NCBI GenBank assembly: GCA_035496575.1
Contig: DATJEN010000080.1
Span: 1-5,098 of the forward strand
DNA length: 5,098 nt
From: PALSA-1355 sp035496575
GTDB taxonomy: Bacteria > Planctomycetota > Planctomycetia > Pirellulales > PALSA-1355
Direction of reading: 5' to 3'
Shown here one piece after another: positions 1 to 4,119 of the stretch. Position numbers and translations under genes: made by a program. The stretch's first letter is position 1, and every line of letters begins with the position of its first letter. The notes beneath the pieces were generated by a model. The model made no database searches. It was not told the DNA's origin and worked only from the letters and a program-made list of their open reading frames with translations.

Positions 1-99
1 GGCTGGATCTCTGGGCTAAGGTGTGAGCGTACCGAGCCTGACCTCGCGGCCTAGGCGGCTCGCCTCTTTGACAATCTACGTTTCAACGTTGAGACGCGC
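1..99. other. Non-coding left flank with inverted repeats
   Basis: I see no credible gene here. CGAGCC (33-38) and GGCTCG (57-62) form an inverted repeat enclosing the palindrome GCCTAGGC (49-56). A degenerate member of the downstream hairpin family may occupy 58-95 and is listed separately. No tRNA, promoter or terminator could be supported. Confidence 0.5.
58..95 (+). repeat. Degenerate candidate hairpin of the array (copy 0)
   Basis: GCTC at 58-61 can pair with GAGAC at 91-95, giving G58-C95 across a bulged A94 plus CTC/GAG, the same foot as in the regular copies. G62 and T90 could wobble. A second short stem, ACGT...ACGT within 78-89, would stack on it and leave about 15 unpaired bases (63-77) on the 5' side. 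Its start is 42 nt before copy 1, in phase with the array, but only 4 nt separate its end from copy 1. It is a decayed or specialised copy, or a coincidence. Confidence 0.35.
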
Positions 100-121
100 G
101 CTCGGATGAACGATCCGAGAC
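100..121 (+). repeat. Array hairpin 1
   Basis: Seven-bp stem CTCGGAT (101-107) with ATCCGAG (113-119), loop GAACG, foot G100 and AC 120-121. The following spacer is 24 nt. Confidence 0.85.
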
Positions 122-145
122 TAGTTGCGCGAGAGGTAAGACCCC

Positions 146-168
146 GCTCGGTGGTCTCAAACCGAGAC
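146..168 (+). repeat. Array hairpin 2
   Basis: Six-bp stem CTCGGT (147-152) with ACCGAG (161-166), 8-nt loop GGTCTCAA, foot G146 and AC 167-168. The loop contains GGTCTC, complementary to the GAGACC that follows several other copies, so a loop-to-foot contact is possible. The spacer after it is 25 nt. Confidence 0.85.
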
Positions 169-193
169 GCGAAATCGACGAGTATTGAAAGTA

Positions 194-215
194 GCTCGGC
201 ACCGCGTGCTGAGAC
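194..215 (+). repeat. Array hairpin 3, with one G-T wobble
   Basis: Eight-bp stem CTCGGCAC (195-202) with GTGCTGAG (206-213), loop CGC, foot G194 and AC 214-215. The pair 198/210 is G-T, tolerated as G-U in plus-strand RNA but C-A on the other strand. A competing fold pairs CTCGG (195-199) with CCGAG (215-219), which is itself followed by AGAC. Confidence 0.8.
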
Positions 216-238
216 CGAGAGACTTCCTTGAGATGCCC

Positions 239-257
239 GCTCGGTGGACACCGAGAC
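239..257 (+). repeat. Array hairpin 4
   Basis: Stem CTCGGT (240-245) with ACCGAG (250-255), loop GGAC, foot G239 and AC 256-257. A second 3' arm, CACCGAGAC, lies 11 nt further on at 260-268 and could pair with the same 5' arm. This looks like a short tandem duplication and accounts for the long 34-nt spacer. Confidence 0.85.
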
Positions 258-291
258 TTCACCGAGACGAGCTCAGCGATGGTTTTATACC

Positions 292-312
292 GCTCGGGTG
301 CAAACCCGAGAC
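292..312 (+). repeat. Array hairpin 5, GNRA-type loop
   Basis: Seven-bp stem CTCGGGT (293-299) with ACCCGAG (304-310), tetraloop GCAA (GNRA class when read as plus-strand RNA), foot G292 and AC 311-312. C291 and G313 could add an outer pair. Confidence 0.88.
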
Positions 313-336
313 GCCGACCACGAGAATCTGTTACAC

Positions 337-357
337 GCTCGGTTGGGTTACCGAGAC
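337..357 (+). repeat. Array hairpin 6
   Basis: Six-bp stem CTCGGT (338-343) with ACCGAG (350-355), loop TGGGTT, foot G337 and AC 356-357. It has the same stem as copies 2 and 4 but a different loop. Confidence 0.85.
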
Positions 358-380
358 TGGCGTCAAAACCCTTAGTTACC

Positions 381-403
381 GCGCGGCGTCCATTAGCCGC
401 GAC
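381..403 (+). repeat. Array hairpin 7, compensated outer stem
   Basis: Six-bp stem CGCGGC (382-387) with GCCGCG (396-401), loop GTCCATTA, foot G381 and AC 402-403. This is the only copy without CTC/GAG: the middle T-A pair is replaced by G-C on both arms while the foot G and AC are kept. The next spacer is the shortest, 16 nt. Confidence 0.75.
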
Positions 404-419
404 AGCCAAGACCGAATCT

Positions 420-439
420 GCTCAGCGAATGGCTGAGAC
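420..439 (+). repeat. Array hairpin 8
   Basis: Six-bp stem CTCAGC (421-426) with GCTGAG (432-437), loop GAATG, foot G420 and AC 438-439. The fourth pair is A-T where most copies have G-C. An orphan 5' half resembling this copy (GCTCAGCGATGG) lies at 271-282 in the copy-4 spacer. Confidence 0.85.
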
Positions 440-462
440 GCGGTGCATCCTTCGTTGTACTC

Positions 463-483
463 GCTCTGTGGTTCCACAGAGAC
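463..483 (+). repeat. Array hairpin 9
   Basis: Seven-bp stem CTCTGTG (464-470) with CACAGAG (475-481), loop GTTC, foot G463 and AC 482-483. The inner stem is wholly different from the CTCGGT copies yet perfectly paired. Confidence 0.87.
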
Positions 484-490
484 TCCGTCC

Positions 491-503
491 ACGCGAAGCG
501 CGT
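491..503 (+). repeat. Accessory hairpin in the copy 9-10 spacer
   Basis: ACGCG (491-495) pairs with CGCGT (499-503) around loop AAG, and AC follows at 504-505. It lacks the preceding G and is out of phase with the array, so it is not counted as a copy. Confidence 0.45.
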
Positions 504-507
504 ACTC

Positions 508-525
508 GCTCGATCGAATCGAGAC
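508..525 (+). repeat. Array hairpin 10
   Basis: Six-bp stem CTCGAT (509-514) with ATCGAG (518-523), loop CGA, foot G508 and AC 524-525. GTACTC precedes it exactly as it precedes copy 9. Confidence 0.85.
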
Positions 526-551
526 CTCAACCTGGTTGCTCGCTCGCACTT

Positions 552-569
552 GCTCGATTGAATCGAGAC
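552..569 (+). repeat. Array hairpin 11
   Basis: Six-bp stem CTCGAT (553-558) with ATCGAG (562-567), loop TGA, foot G552 and AC 568-569. It is near-identical to copy 10 and is the last copy. The stop codon of the convergent metallopeptidase gene begins about 20 nt further on. On the minus strand it is the first hairpin met by operon transcription, but no U-tract follows. Confidence 0.85.
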
Positions 570-589
570 CTCGCCAAATTCTGCCCGAG

Positions 590-1108
590 TTAGCGGAGCC
601 CAAGCGGTCGGCGCGGACCACTGAAGCTTTGCAGCAAACACGGGCCGCGGTAGCCGATGGCAATACCGAGCACCGTTTCCGCAATCGCATCGGCCGTCAG
701 CTCGACAGCGTCATCATCGCGCTGTTTCCAACCGCGCAGAATATGGCGCCAGTGTTTGCTTTCACGCTCGTCGTCGCCGTAACGCTCGAGCCGGCTGCCG
801 CGCAGAATGAATTCGCCGGGGTAACAGAAGTCAGCGGCATGGCCGCACTCGTGCGCCAGGATCGCGCACACCGTTTCGACGCTGAGCTCGGCCAGCTCGG
901 GAGCGACCAAGATCTCGCTTCCGTCGTCGCGGCAGCCCGCAAAGTGGCGCGGGCTGTCGTGCATGTCCCAGCTCGGACGTAGATGCAAACGCTGCAGGCG
1001 GTCGAGGCCCGCTTCCAGGAATTGCTCGCGCACCGCAATGAAGTACGGCTCAACGATCGCGTGCGCTTCTTCCGCACTCAGATCGGTTTCGGTGGCCGGG
1101 CAATTCAT
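590..1108 (-). CDS. HExxH zinc-metallopeptidase-like protein
   Basis: A 172-residue protein. It carries AHECGHAADF, an HExxH zinc-peptidase signature with His86, Glu87 and His90. About 47 residues later comes ELTADAIAE (137-144), whose Glu and Asp resemble the third-ligand helix of gluzincin peptidases such as the M48 or ImmA/IrrE type. The family and substrate are not recognisable. There is no signal peptide or membrane segment, so it should act in the cytoplasm unless packaged. The ATG at 1108 is chosen because it lies 7 nt after the upstream stop; a longer start at 1159 would overlap that gene by 44 nt with a basic, non-conserved-looking extension. Neither start has a clear Shine-Dalgarno. 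It is the last gene of the minus-strand cluster and ends just beside the hairpin array. A roughly 170-aa HExxH protein could mature a virion protein or cleave a host regulator; both are guesses. Confidence 0.75.
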   Translation of the reverse strand: MNCPATETDLSAEEAHAIVEPYFIAVREQFLEAGLDRLQRLHLRPSWDMHDSPRHFAGCRDDGSEILVAPELAELSVETVCAILAHECGHAADFCYPGEFILRGSRLERYGDDERESKHWRHILRGWKQRDDDAVELTADAIAETVLGIAIGYRGPCLLQSFSGPRRPLGLR

Positions 1109-1115
1109 CGGCAGT

Positions 1116-1322
1116 TTAAGACGCTTGCTTGTCAGCCAGCCGTACGAGCGCGGTCTCAAGATCCTTGAGGGCGCGCTCGTGATTGTCAGCTAGCTGCACC
1201 AGGGCATTCTCAAGCATCTCGCGCGAATAGGCTTGCTCGGTCGGACAATCGCCCTGCTGCTGCCTGCGGCGCACCGATTCGATTATCTTGAGCAAAACCA
1301 ATGTGTGCACGGTCGGCCTCAC
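1116..1322 (-). CDS. Small helical hypothetical protein (68 aa)
   Basis: Unrecognised 68-residue protein starting at GTG directly after the TAA of the preceding gene, so translation is probably coupled. It lacks an obvious Shine-Dalgarno. The sequence is almost entirely helix-forming, with a hydrophobic start (VHTLVLLKII), a basic stretch (RRRQQQ) and a C-terminal half that repeats a short amphipathic unit: ALVQLAD at about 40-46 and ALVRLAD at about 58-64, 18 residues apart. That pattern suggests a short coiled coil or an oligomerising helix. The neighbouring peptidase gene begins 7 nt after its stop. No function can be assigned. Confidence 0.65.
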   Translation of the reverse strand: MRPTVHTLVLLKIIESVRRRQQQGDCPTEQAYSREMLENALVQLADNHERALKDLETALVRLADKQAS

Positions 1323-1526
1323 TTATTGCAGATCGAGACGTTTGCGCTTGAGCACCACGGTAGTCTCGCGACCATACCGGTCTACCGTGTCGAGGATCAT
1401 GACCTCGTAGCCTTGGCGTTTCAGATCTTCGATGCGCTCGGCCGAACTGTCATCATCCATCTGCGGCACATCTTTGACGATCGTTTGATGTGCGTGGCAG
1501 AGGGCGGCTTTAGGCCCGGGCTTCAT
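1323..1526 (-). CDS. Small basic hypothetical protein (67 aa)
   Basis: Unrecognised 67-residue protein. The ATG at 1526 shares ATGA with the TGA of the upstream zinc-ribbon gene, a typical coupled junction, which decides the start over a longer reading to 1619 that would run a low-complexity Arg-rich tail through that gene. The C-terminal half (RIEDLKRQGYEVMIL, then a turn, then TTVVLKRKRL) predicts a helix followed by two strands and ends strongly basic, so a small nucleic-acid- or protein-binding alpha/beta module is possible. It is followed without a gap by the next GTG start. Confidence 0.65.
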   Translation of the reverse strand: MKPGPKAALCHAHQTIVKDVPQMDDDSSAERIEDLKRQGYEVMILDTVDRYGRETTVVLKRKRLDLQ

Positions 1527-1930
1527 CGACGCACTGAGCCCACGGCCTGGGCGATTGCCTGCACCTGCGCGGCGCTGATGTACTGCGCGGCGATGCCTTG
1601 CTCGATGGTGCGCTTGCATTCATCGGGCGTCAGGCCAAAGCCAACTGCGCGACCGCAGGCGCGACAGGGCACGAGCGGTTGGGCCACGCCGCGCTCGTCG
1701 TAGCGCCAGCCTTGCGGGATGCGCTGCTGAGCGATCAGCACGAGCTCGGGCCAGGTGGTCGTCACGCTGTTGGAGTTGCCGCACAGGCAGGTGAAGCGCA
1801 CGGCTAAGCCTTCGGCCACGAGCCGGGTCGGCACGCTGTTGAAGTGCTTGAGGCCTGCGTCGCCACCGAAGATCCCTTCGGGGGTTCGCTCGTATTCGGG
1901 CACATCGGAAAAAGGTTCGTATTTGTTCAT
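1523..1930 (-). CDS. Zinc-ribbon-like hypothetical protein (135 aa)
   Basis: A 135-residue protein with two cysteine knuckles, CLCG (Cys48, Cys50) and CRACG (Cys89, Cys92), about 39 residues apart. This is the geometry of a treble-clef or zinc-ribbon metal site. The region before it (1-40) is polar; the region after it (about 102-130) is an Ala/Gln-rich helix. Zinc ribbons of this size in phages often bind nucleic acid or partner proteins, but I cannot place this one in a family. The ATG at 1930 is supported by an AAGGAAG Shine-Dalgarno; an upstream in-frame ATG at 1963 would overlap the preceding gene. Its TGA overlaps the next ATG. Confidence 0.75.
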   Translation of the reverse strand: MNKYEPFSDVPEYERTPEGIFGGDAGLKHFNSVPTRLVAEGLAVRFTCLCGNSNSVTTTWPELVLIAQQRIPQGWRYDERGVAQPLVPCRACGRAVGFGLTPDECKRTIEQGIAAQYISAAQVQAIAQAVGSVRR

Positions 1931-1938
1931 CGCTTCGT

Positions 1939-1945
1939 CTTCCTT
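1939..1945 (-). promoter_or_regulatory. Shine-Dalgarno of the zinc-ribbon gene
   Basis: On the minus strand this reads AAGGAAG, with its AAGGA core 10 nt from the ATG at 1930. It overlaps the TAA of the upstream 68-aa gene, so termination and re-initiation may be linked. Confidence 0.7.
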
Positions 1946-2150
1946 ATGCAGGGGGCATCTCACTCAGTCGATGTCCGAGGCGGATCAACTGATCGAGCTT
2001 GTTGTTCGCTTCGACGATGGCTTCGTGCTGGCGGAACATGGCCTGCATGATCTTCTTCTTGATCTGGTGGCCGCTGTAGGCCTTGTTCGAGGGCGGTGAG
2101 GGTCGTTCCAAAGGGAATGACACCACTTTTAACTCCGGGTTCGAGTCCAT
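1944..2150 (-). CDS. Small hypothetical protein with C-terminal helix (68 aa)
   Basis: Unrecognised 68-residue protein. A proline-rich polar N-terminus (1-25) leads into a long basic amphipathic helix (about 27-63; HQIKKKIMQAMFRQ then IVEANNKLDQLIRLGHRL) that could form a coiled coil. The ATG at 2150 has a good AGGAG Shine-Dalgarno 10 nt upstream, inside the 3' end of the preceding coiled-coil gene, which it overlaps by 22 nt in another frame. With its neighbour it may form a heteromeric helical assembly, but that is inference. Confidence 0.7.
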   Translation of the reverse strand: MDSNPELKVVSFPLERPSPPSNKAYSGHQIKKKIMQAMFRQHEAIVEANNKLDQLIRLGHRLSEMPPA

Positions 2151-2539
2151 GTTTCGAGGACTCCTGTCGCGCGGCCGACCTTCTCCGTCAGGCCCGTGAT
2201 GGCTTGGGTGGTGGAGGCAGTATAAGCTTGAAACTCCTCGTCCGTCACGCAGGTACCGAGTCGGCTGTCAATGGAATTATTGCGCTGGTCAATGCGGCCT
2301 AGGGCCTGATCCAGCTGCCGCTTCAGATCATCGATCTGCTTGTCCTGTTGCTTGGTCAGGCTCTCCAGCTCCTGGATGCGCCGGTCTTGCTTGTTGATAT
2401 CGAGCCCGTGCCGGTCGATCTCACCGGTTTGCTCCTGGACTTCGTTGACTTTCTTGTTGAGACGACTCCCTGCATATCCCGCACCGGAAAGCGTCAGGAT
2501 TGCCGTCCCAATAATCGTGCCGATGACGGTGCCGTCCAT
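2129..2539 (-). CDS. Membrane-anchored coiled-coil protein (136 aa)
   Basis: A 136-residue protein with one hydrophobic N-terminal segment (about 4-24, rich in Gly, Ile and Thr) followed at once by a basic patch (RLNKK). A long heptad-like coiled coil spans about 30-95 and is full of Gln, Asp, Lys, Leu and Ile. A polar tail holds a single Cys97. The positive-inside rule would put the coiled coil in the cytoplasm, or on the inner face of a virion membrane. The overall plan resembles i-spanins and other phage membrane-anchored coiled coils, but no motif confirms that. No good Shine-Dalgarno is visible in the 35-nt gap before the ATG. Confidence 0.75.
   Translation of the reverse strand: MDGTVIGTIIGTAILTLSGAGYAGSRLNKKVNEVQEQTGEIDRHGLDINKQDRRIQELESLTKQQDKQIDDLKRQLDQALGRIDQRNNSIDSRLGTCVTDEEFQAYTASTTQAITGLTEKVGRATGVLETWTRTRS
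2161..2165 (-). promoter_or_regulatory. Shine-Dalgarno of the 68-aa gene
   Basis: On the minus strand this reads AGGAG, 10 nt before the ATG at 2150 and within the coding end of the upstream gene. It is one of the clearest ribosome-binding sites in the cluster. Confidence 0.7.
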
Positions 2540-2574
2540 GTTGATAGCAATGTATCACAAGGGGCAAATCGCCA

Positions 2575-3315
2575 CTAAATCTCGCTCGACTCCGGCTCGA
2601 ACGGGTGGTGCGGCAGCACGGGTCGCCCGTTGGGCGGCGGCGTTAAGCCGTCCACGATGCGATCATCGACGGGGCCGATGTAGCGGCCGCGGCCGAGGCG
2701 ATAGATCACGCTGGTGACACTTTGCACGCCGGTCGCATGGGCGTGGGCCGCGTCGCCGCCGAGGCAATAGCGGTAATGGTAGAGGCCGCGGTTATAGATG
2801 CGGGCGCCCTTGTCGCGCATCTGCTCGCACCATGCGAGATCTTCGCCTCGGCGCATCGCGGGGAAATTCAGCGCATCCTCGGCGCGGCCGGCGAGCGTGC
2901 CGCCTTGCGCCACCCGCGTCGGCTGGCTTGCGCGCTCGGGGTAGTAGAAGAACAAATAGCGCTCGGCGTAGCTGACGAAATGCGTCTGCTTGCCGGTCAC
3001 TTCGGCCCGTCCCGCATCGCTGGCCACATCGCTCAGGTAACCGGGGCCGTAGTAATCGTCGTCATCCCACAGGGCAAAGTAGCCGCCGCCTTCGGCGCGC
3101 AGCTCGGAGAGGGCCGTGTTGCGCGCAATGGCGCAATTGGCGCGACTGGTGAGCACGCGATCGGCCACGCCTTGTGCGAGCGCGGTAGCGCCCAGGGCGC
3201 GACCATTGAAGACGACCCATAGGCGCTTGTCGAAATACGTCTGCTGGCGAAAGAGTTGAAGGACGTTCGGCCACAGTTCGGGCCGACTCAGCGGTACGAT
3301 GACCGTGATACGCAC
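2575..3315 (-). CDS. Family 2-like GT-A glycosyltransferase
   Basis: A 246-residue protein with the layout of short GT-A family 2 glycosyltransferases, which transfer a sugar from a nucleotide donor. The N-terminal strand RITVIVPLSRP is the nucleotide-binding start. SRANCAIARNTAL (about 57-69) fits the region before the metal site. YFALWDDDDYY (79-89) holds the DxD-type metal/donor motif. GGTLAGR (138-144) and RGEDLAW (156-162) fit the acceptor loop and the catalytic-base ED motif. The last 50 residues are Pro-rich and divergent. There is no membrane segment, so it should be cytosolic. It starts at GTG, 3 nt after the TAG of the upstream gene. In a phage cluster such an enzyme could decorate a virion protein or alter host surface sugar; donor and acceptor cannot be read from sequence. 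Confidence 0.85.
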   Translation of the reverse strand: MRITVIVPLSRPELWPNVLQLFRQQTYFDKRLWVVFNGRALGATALAQGVADRVLTSRANCAIARNTALSELRAEGGGYFALWDDDDYYGPGYLSDVASDAGRAEVTGKQTHFVSYAERYLFFYYPERASQPTRVAQGGTLAGRAEDALNFPAMRRGEDLAWCEQMRDKGARIYNRGLYHYRYCLGGDAAHAHATGVQSVTSVIYRLGRGRYIGPVDDRIVDGLTPPPNGRPVLPHHPFEPESSEI

Positions 3316-3318
3316 GTT

Positions 3319-4119
3319 CTAGCTCGAACCGGCGAACAAGAAGATCCCGACCGTTTGCAGGCGCGGACGCGTTCCGTTGTCGGTGCCGAACGTGTTGGAA
3401 AACGACCGATCGCCGCCCGAGAAATCCCATTCGTCATCGAGCTCAACGGTGCGGCGGCGCGCCAGGATGATGAGCTCGTCGCCTTTGGCATCCACCCAAT
3501 AAGGGAAGTACACGGGGCCGCCGGGTGTATCGCCCGTGGCAAGCGGAAAGATACCTTGCGTCACGGTGCCCAAAGCGCCGCTCGGTGTGATCGGCGCATC
3601 CCACAACGCTCCATCGGGAACGATCCACTCGCCGCGCACGACCACTTCGCCATTGTCGCCATCGCTTGCGGGCTCTTGCTGCTCGTACGCCAGCGAATCG
3701 CTTGCGGCGGGGATGACAATGCGCTGACTCGACGCATCTCCGGGCGTATTGAACACGCCCAGCTCGCGCCGCTGCAAGTGATAGGGCATGGCCGGATCGC
3801 CGGTGCTCTGGTTTTTCTCGGCCGTGTATTGGAAATCCGAGATTGAACTCAGCCGCCACACCAGCTGATAGCGGTAGACCGTCGGTACCGTATAGTCGAG
3901 CATGCACAGCGGGATCCACAGCATGAGCCGCGCGCCGAGTACGACGGGCGTGCCGGCGATGAGTGTCGAATCGAAACCCGGCACGCCGTTGGCCGCTTGC
4001 TGATCGATGGTGCCAGGGAAGGCAACGGGAGACGTCGCGGGCCGCCCCTGATACACCTGTTCGAAGTTGGGGAACGGTTGCAGGATCGTTGCGGTGCCCC
4101 ATTGCGGATGAACAATCAT
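3319..4119 (-). CDS. Beta-rich hypothetical protein, candidate virion protein
   Basis: A 266-residue protein I do not recognise. It is rich in Gly, Pro, Thr, Val and aromatic residues and has few helix-forming stretches. Alternating hydrophobic segments (RLMLWIPLCML at about 64-74; TVYRYQLVWRL at about 80-90; ELIILARRRTVEL; TVGIFLFAG at the C-terminus) suggest a beta sandwich or jelly roll. There is no signal peptide or catalytic motif. Its size, composition and place beside small membrane proteins and a transglycosylase suit a capsid, spike or other structural protein; that is inference only. The ATG overlaps the upstream TGA as ATGA and has a strong AAGGAAG Shine-Dalgarno at short spacing, so it is probably well translated. 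Confidence 0.75.
   Translation of the reverse strand: MIVHPQWGTATILQPFPNFEQVYQGRPATSPVAFPGTIDQQAANGVPGFDSTLIAGTPVVLGARLMLWIPLCMLDYTVPTVYRYQLVWRLSSISDFQYTAEKNQSTGDPAMPYHLQRRELGVFNTPGDASSQRIVIPAASDSLAYEQQEPASDGDNGEVVVRGEWIVPDGALWDAPITPSGALGTVTQGIFPLATGDTPGGPVYFPYWVDAKGDELIILARRRTVELDDEWDFSGGDRSFSNTFGTDNGTRPRLQTVGIFLFAGSS

Larger units (their letters stand above)
100..569 (+). repeat. Tandem array of eleven covarying hairpins, ~45-nt period
   Basis: Eleven short inverted repeats start at 100, 146, 194, 239, 292, 337, 381, 420, 463, 508 and 552, so the steps are 46, 48, 45, 53, 45, 44, 39, 43, 45 and 44 nt. Each reads G, a 6-8 bp stem, a loop of 3-8 nt, then AC; the outer G can pair with the final C across a bulged A. 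Ten copies begin the stem CTC and end it GAG, while one has CGC/GCG. Inner pairs differ (GGAT, GGT, GGCAC, GGGT, AGC, TGTG, GAT) but always with matching partners. Spacers are mostly 23-26 nt and differ in sequence, except 34 nt after copy 4 and 16 nt after copy 7. There is no coding potential, no T-tract and no identical repeat as in CRISPR. One G-T pair in copy 3 (wobble on this strand, A-C on the other) hints that the plus strand is the folding strand. Family and role are unknown: a structured RNA, a protein-binding array, or a DNA packaging or replication site are all possible. Confidence 0.85.

Noticed and set aside
100..569. CRISPR array
   Set aside because: Repeats are not identical, their stems covary, the unit is only about 45 nt, and no cas gene is in view.
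100..569. Series of intrinsic terminators or an integron attC cluster
   Set aside because: No hairpin is followed by a T-tract. The units lack attC core sites and cassette genes.
100..569. Operator or iteron array for a dimeric DNA-binding protein
   Set aside because: Loop lengths run from 3 to 8 nt and inner stem bases change, which would disrupt fixed half-site spacing and sequence reading. It is not fully excluded for the CTC/GAG core.
228..593. Plus-strand reading frame of 121 codons
   Set aside because: It runs through the hairpin array, is Arg/Ser-rich and low-complexity, and has no ribosome-binding site or recognisable fold.
376..690. Minus-strand reading frame of 104 codons
   Set aside because: It overlaps both the array and the metallopeptidase gene in another frame, and its composition looks like noise.
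443..982. Plus-strand frame of 179 codons
   Set aside because: It is antisense to the HExxH gene, starts inside the array, and has no domain features.
1109..1159. N-terminal extension of the metallopeptidase
   Set aside because: The 17 extra residues would overlap the upstream gene by 44 nt. The ATG at 1108 sits just after that gene's stop.
1527..1619. N-terminal extension of the 67-aa protein
   Set aside because: The extension is His/Arg-rich shadow sequence of the zinc-ribbon gene. The ATGA junction at 1526 is the better start.
2722..3846. Long plus-strand frames (2722-3222 and 3256-3846)
   Set aside because: They are antisense shadows of the glycosyltransferase and the 266-aa gene, common in GC-rich DNA. 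The minus-strand products carry the real motifs.
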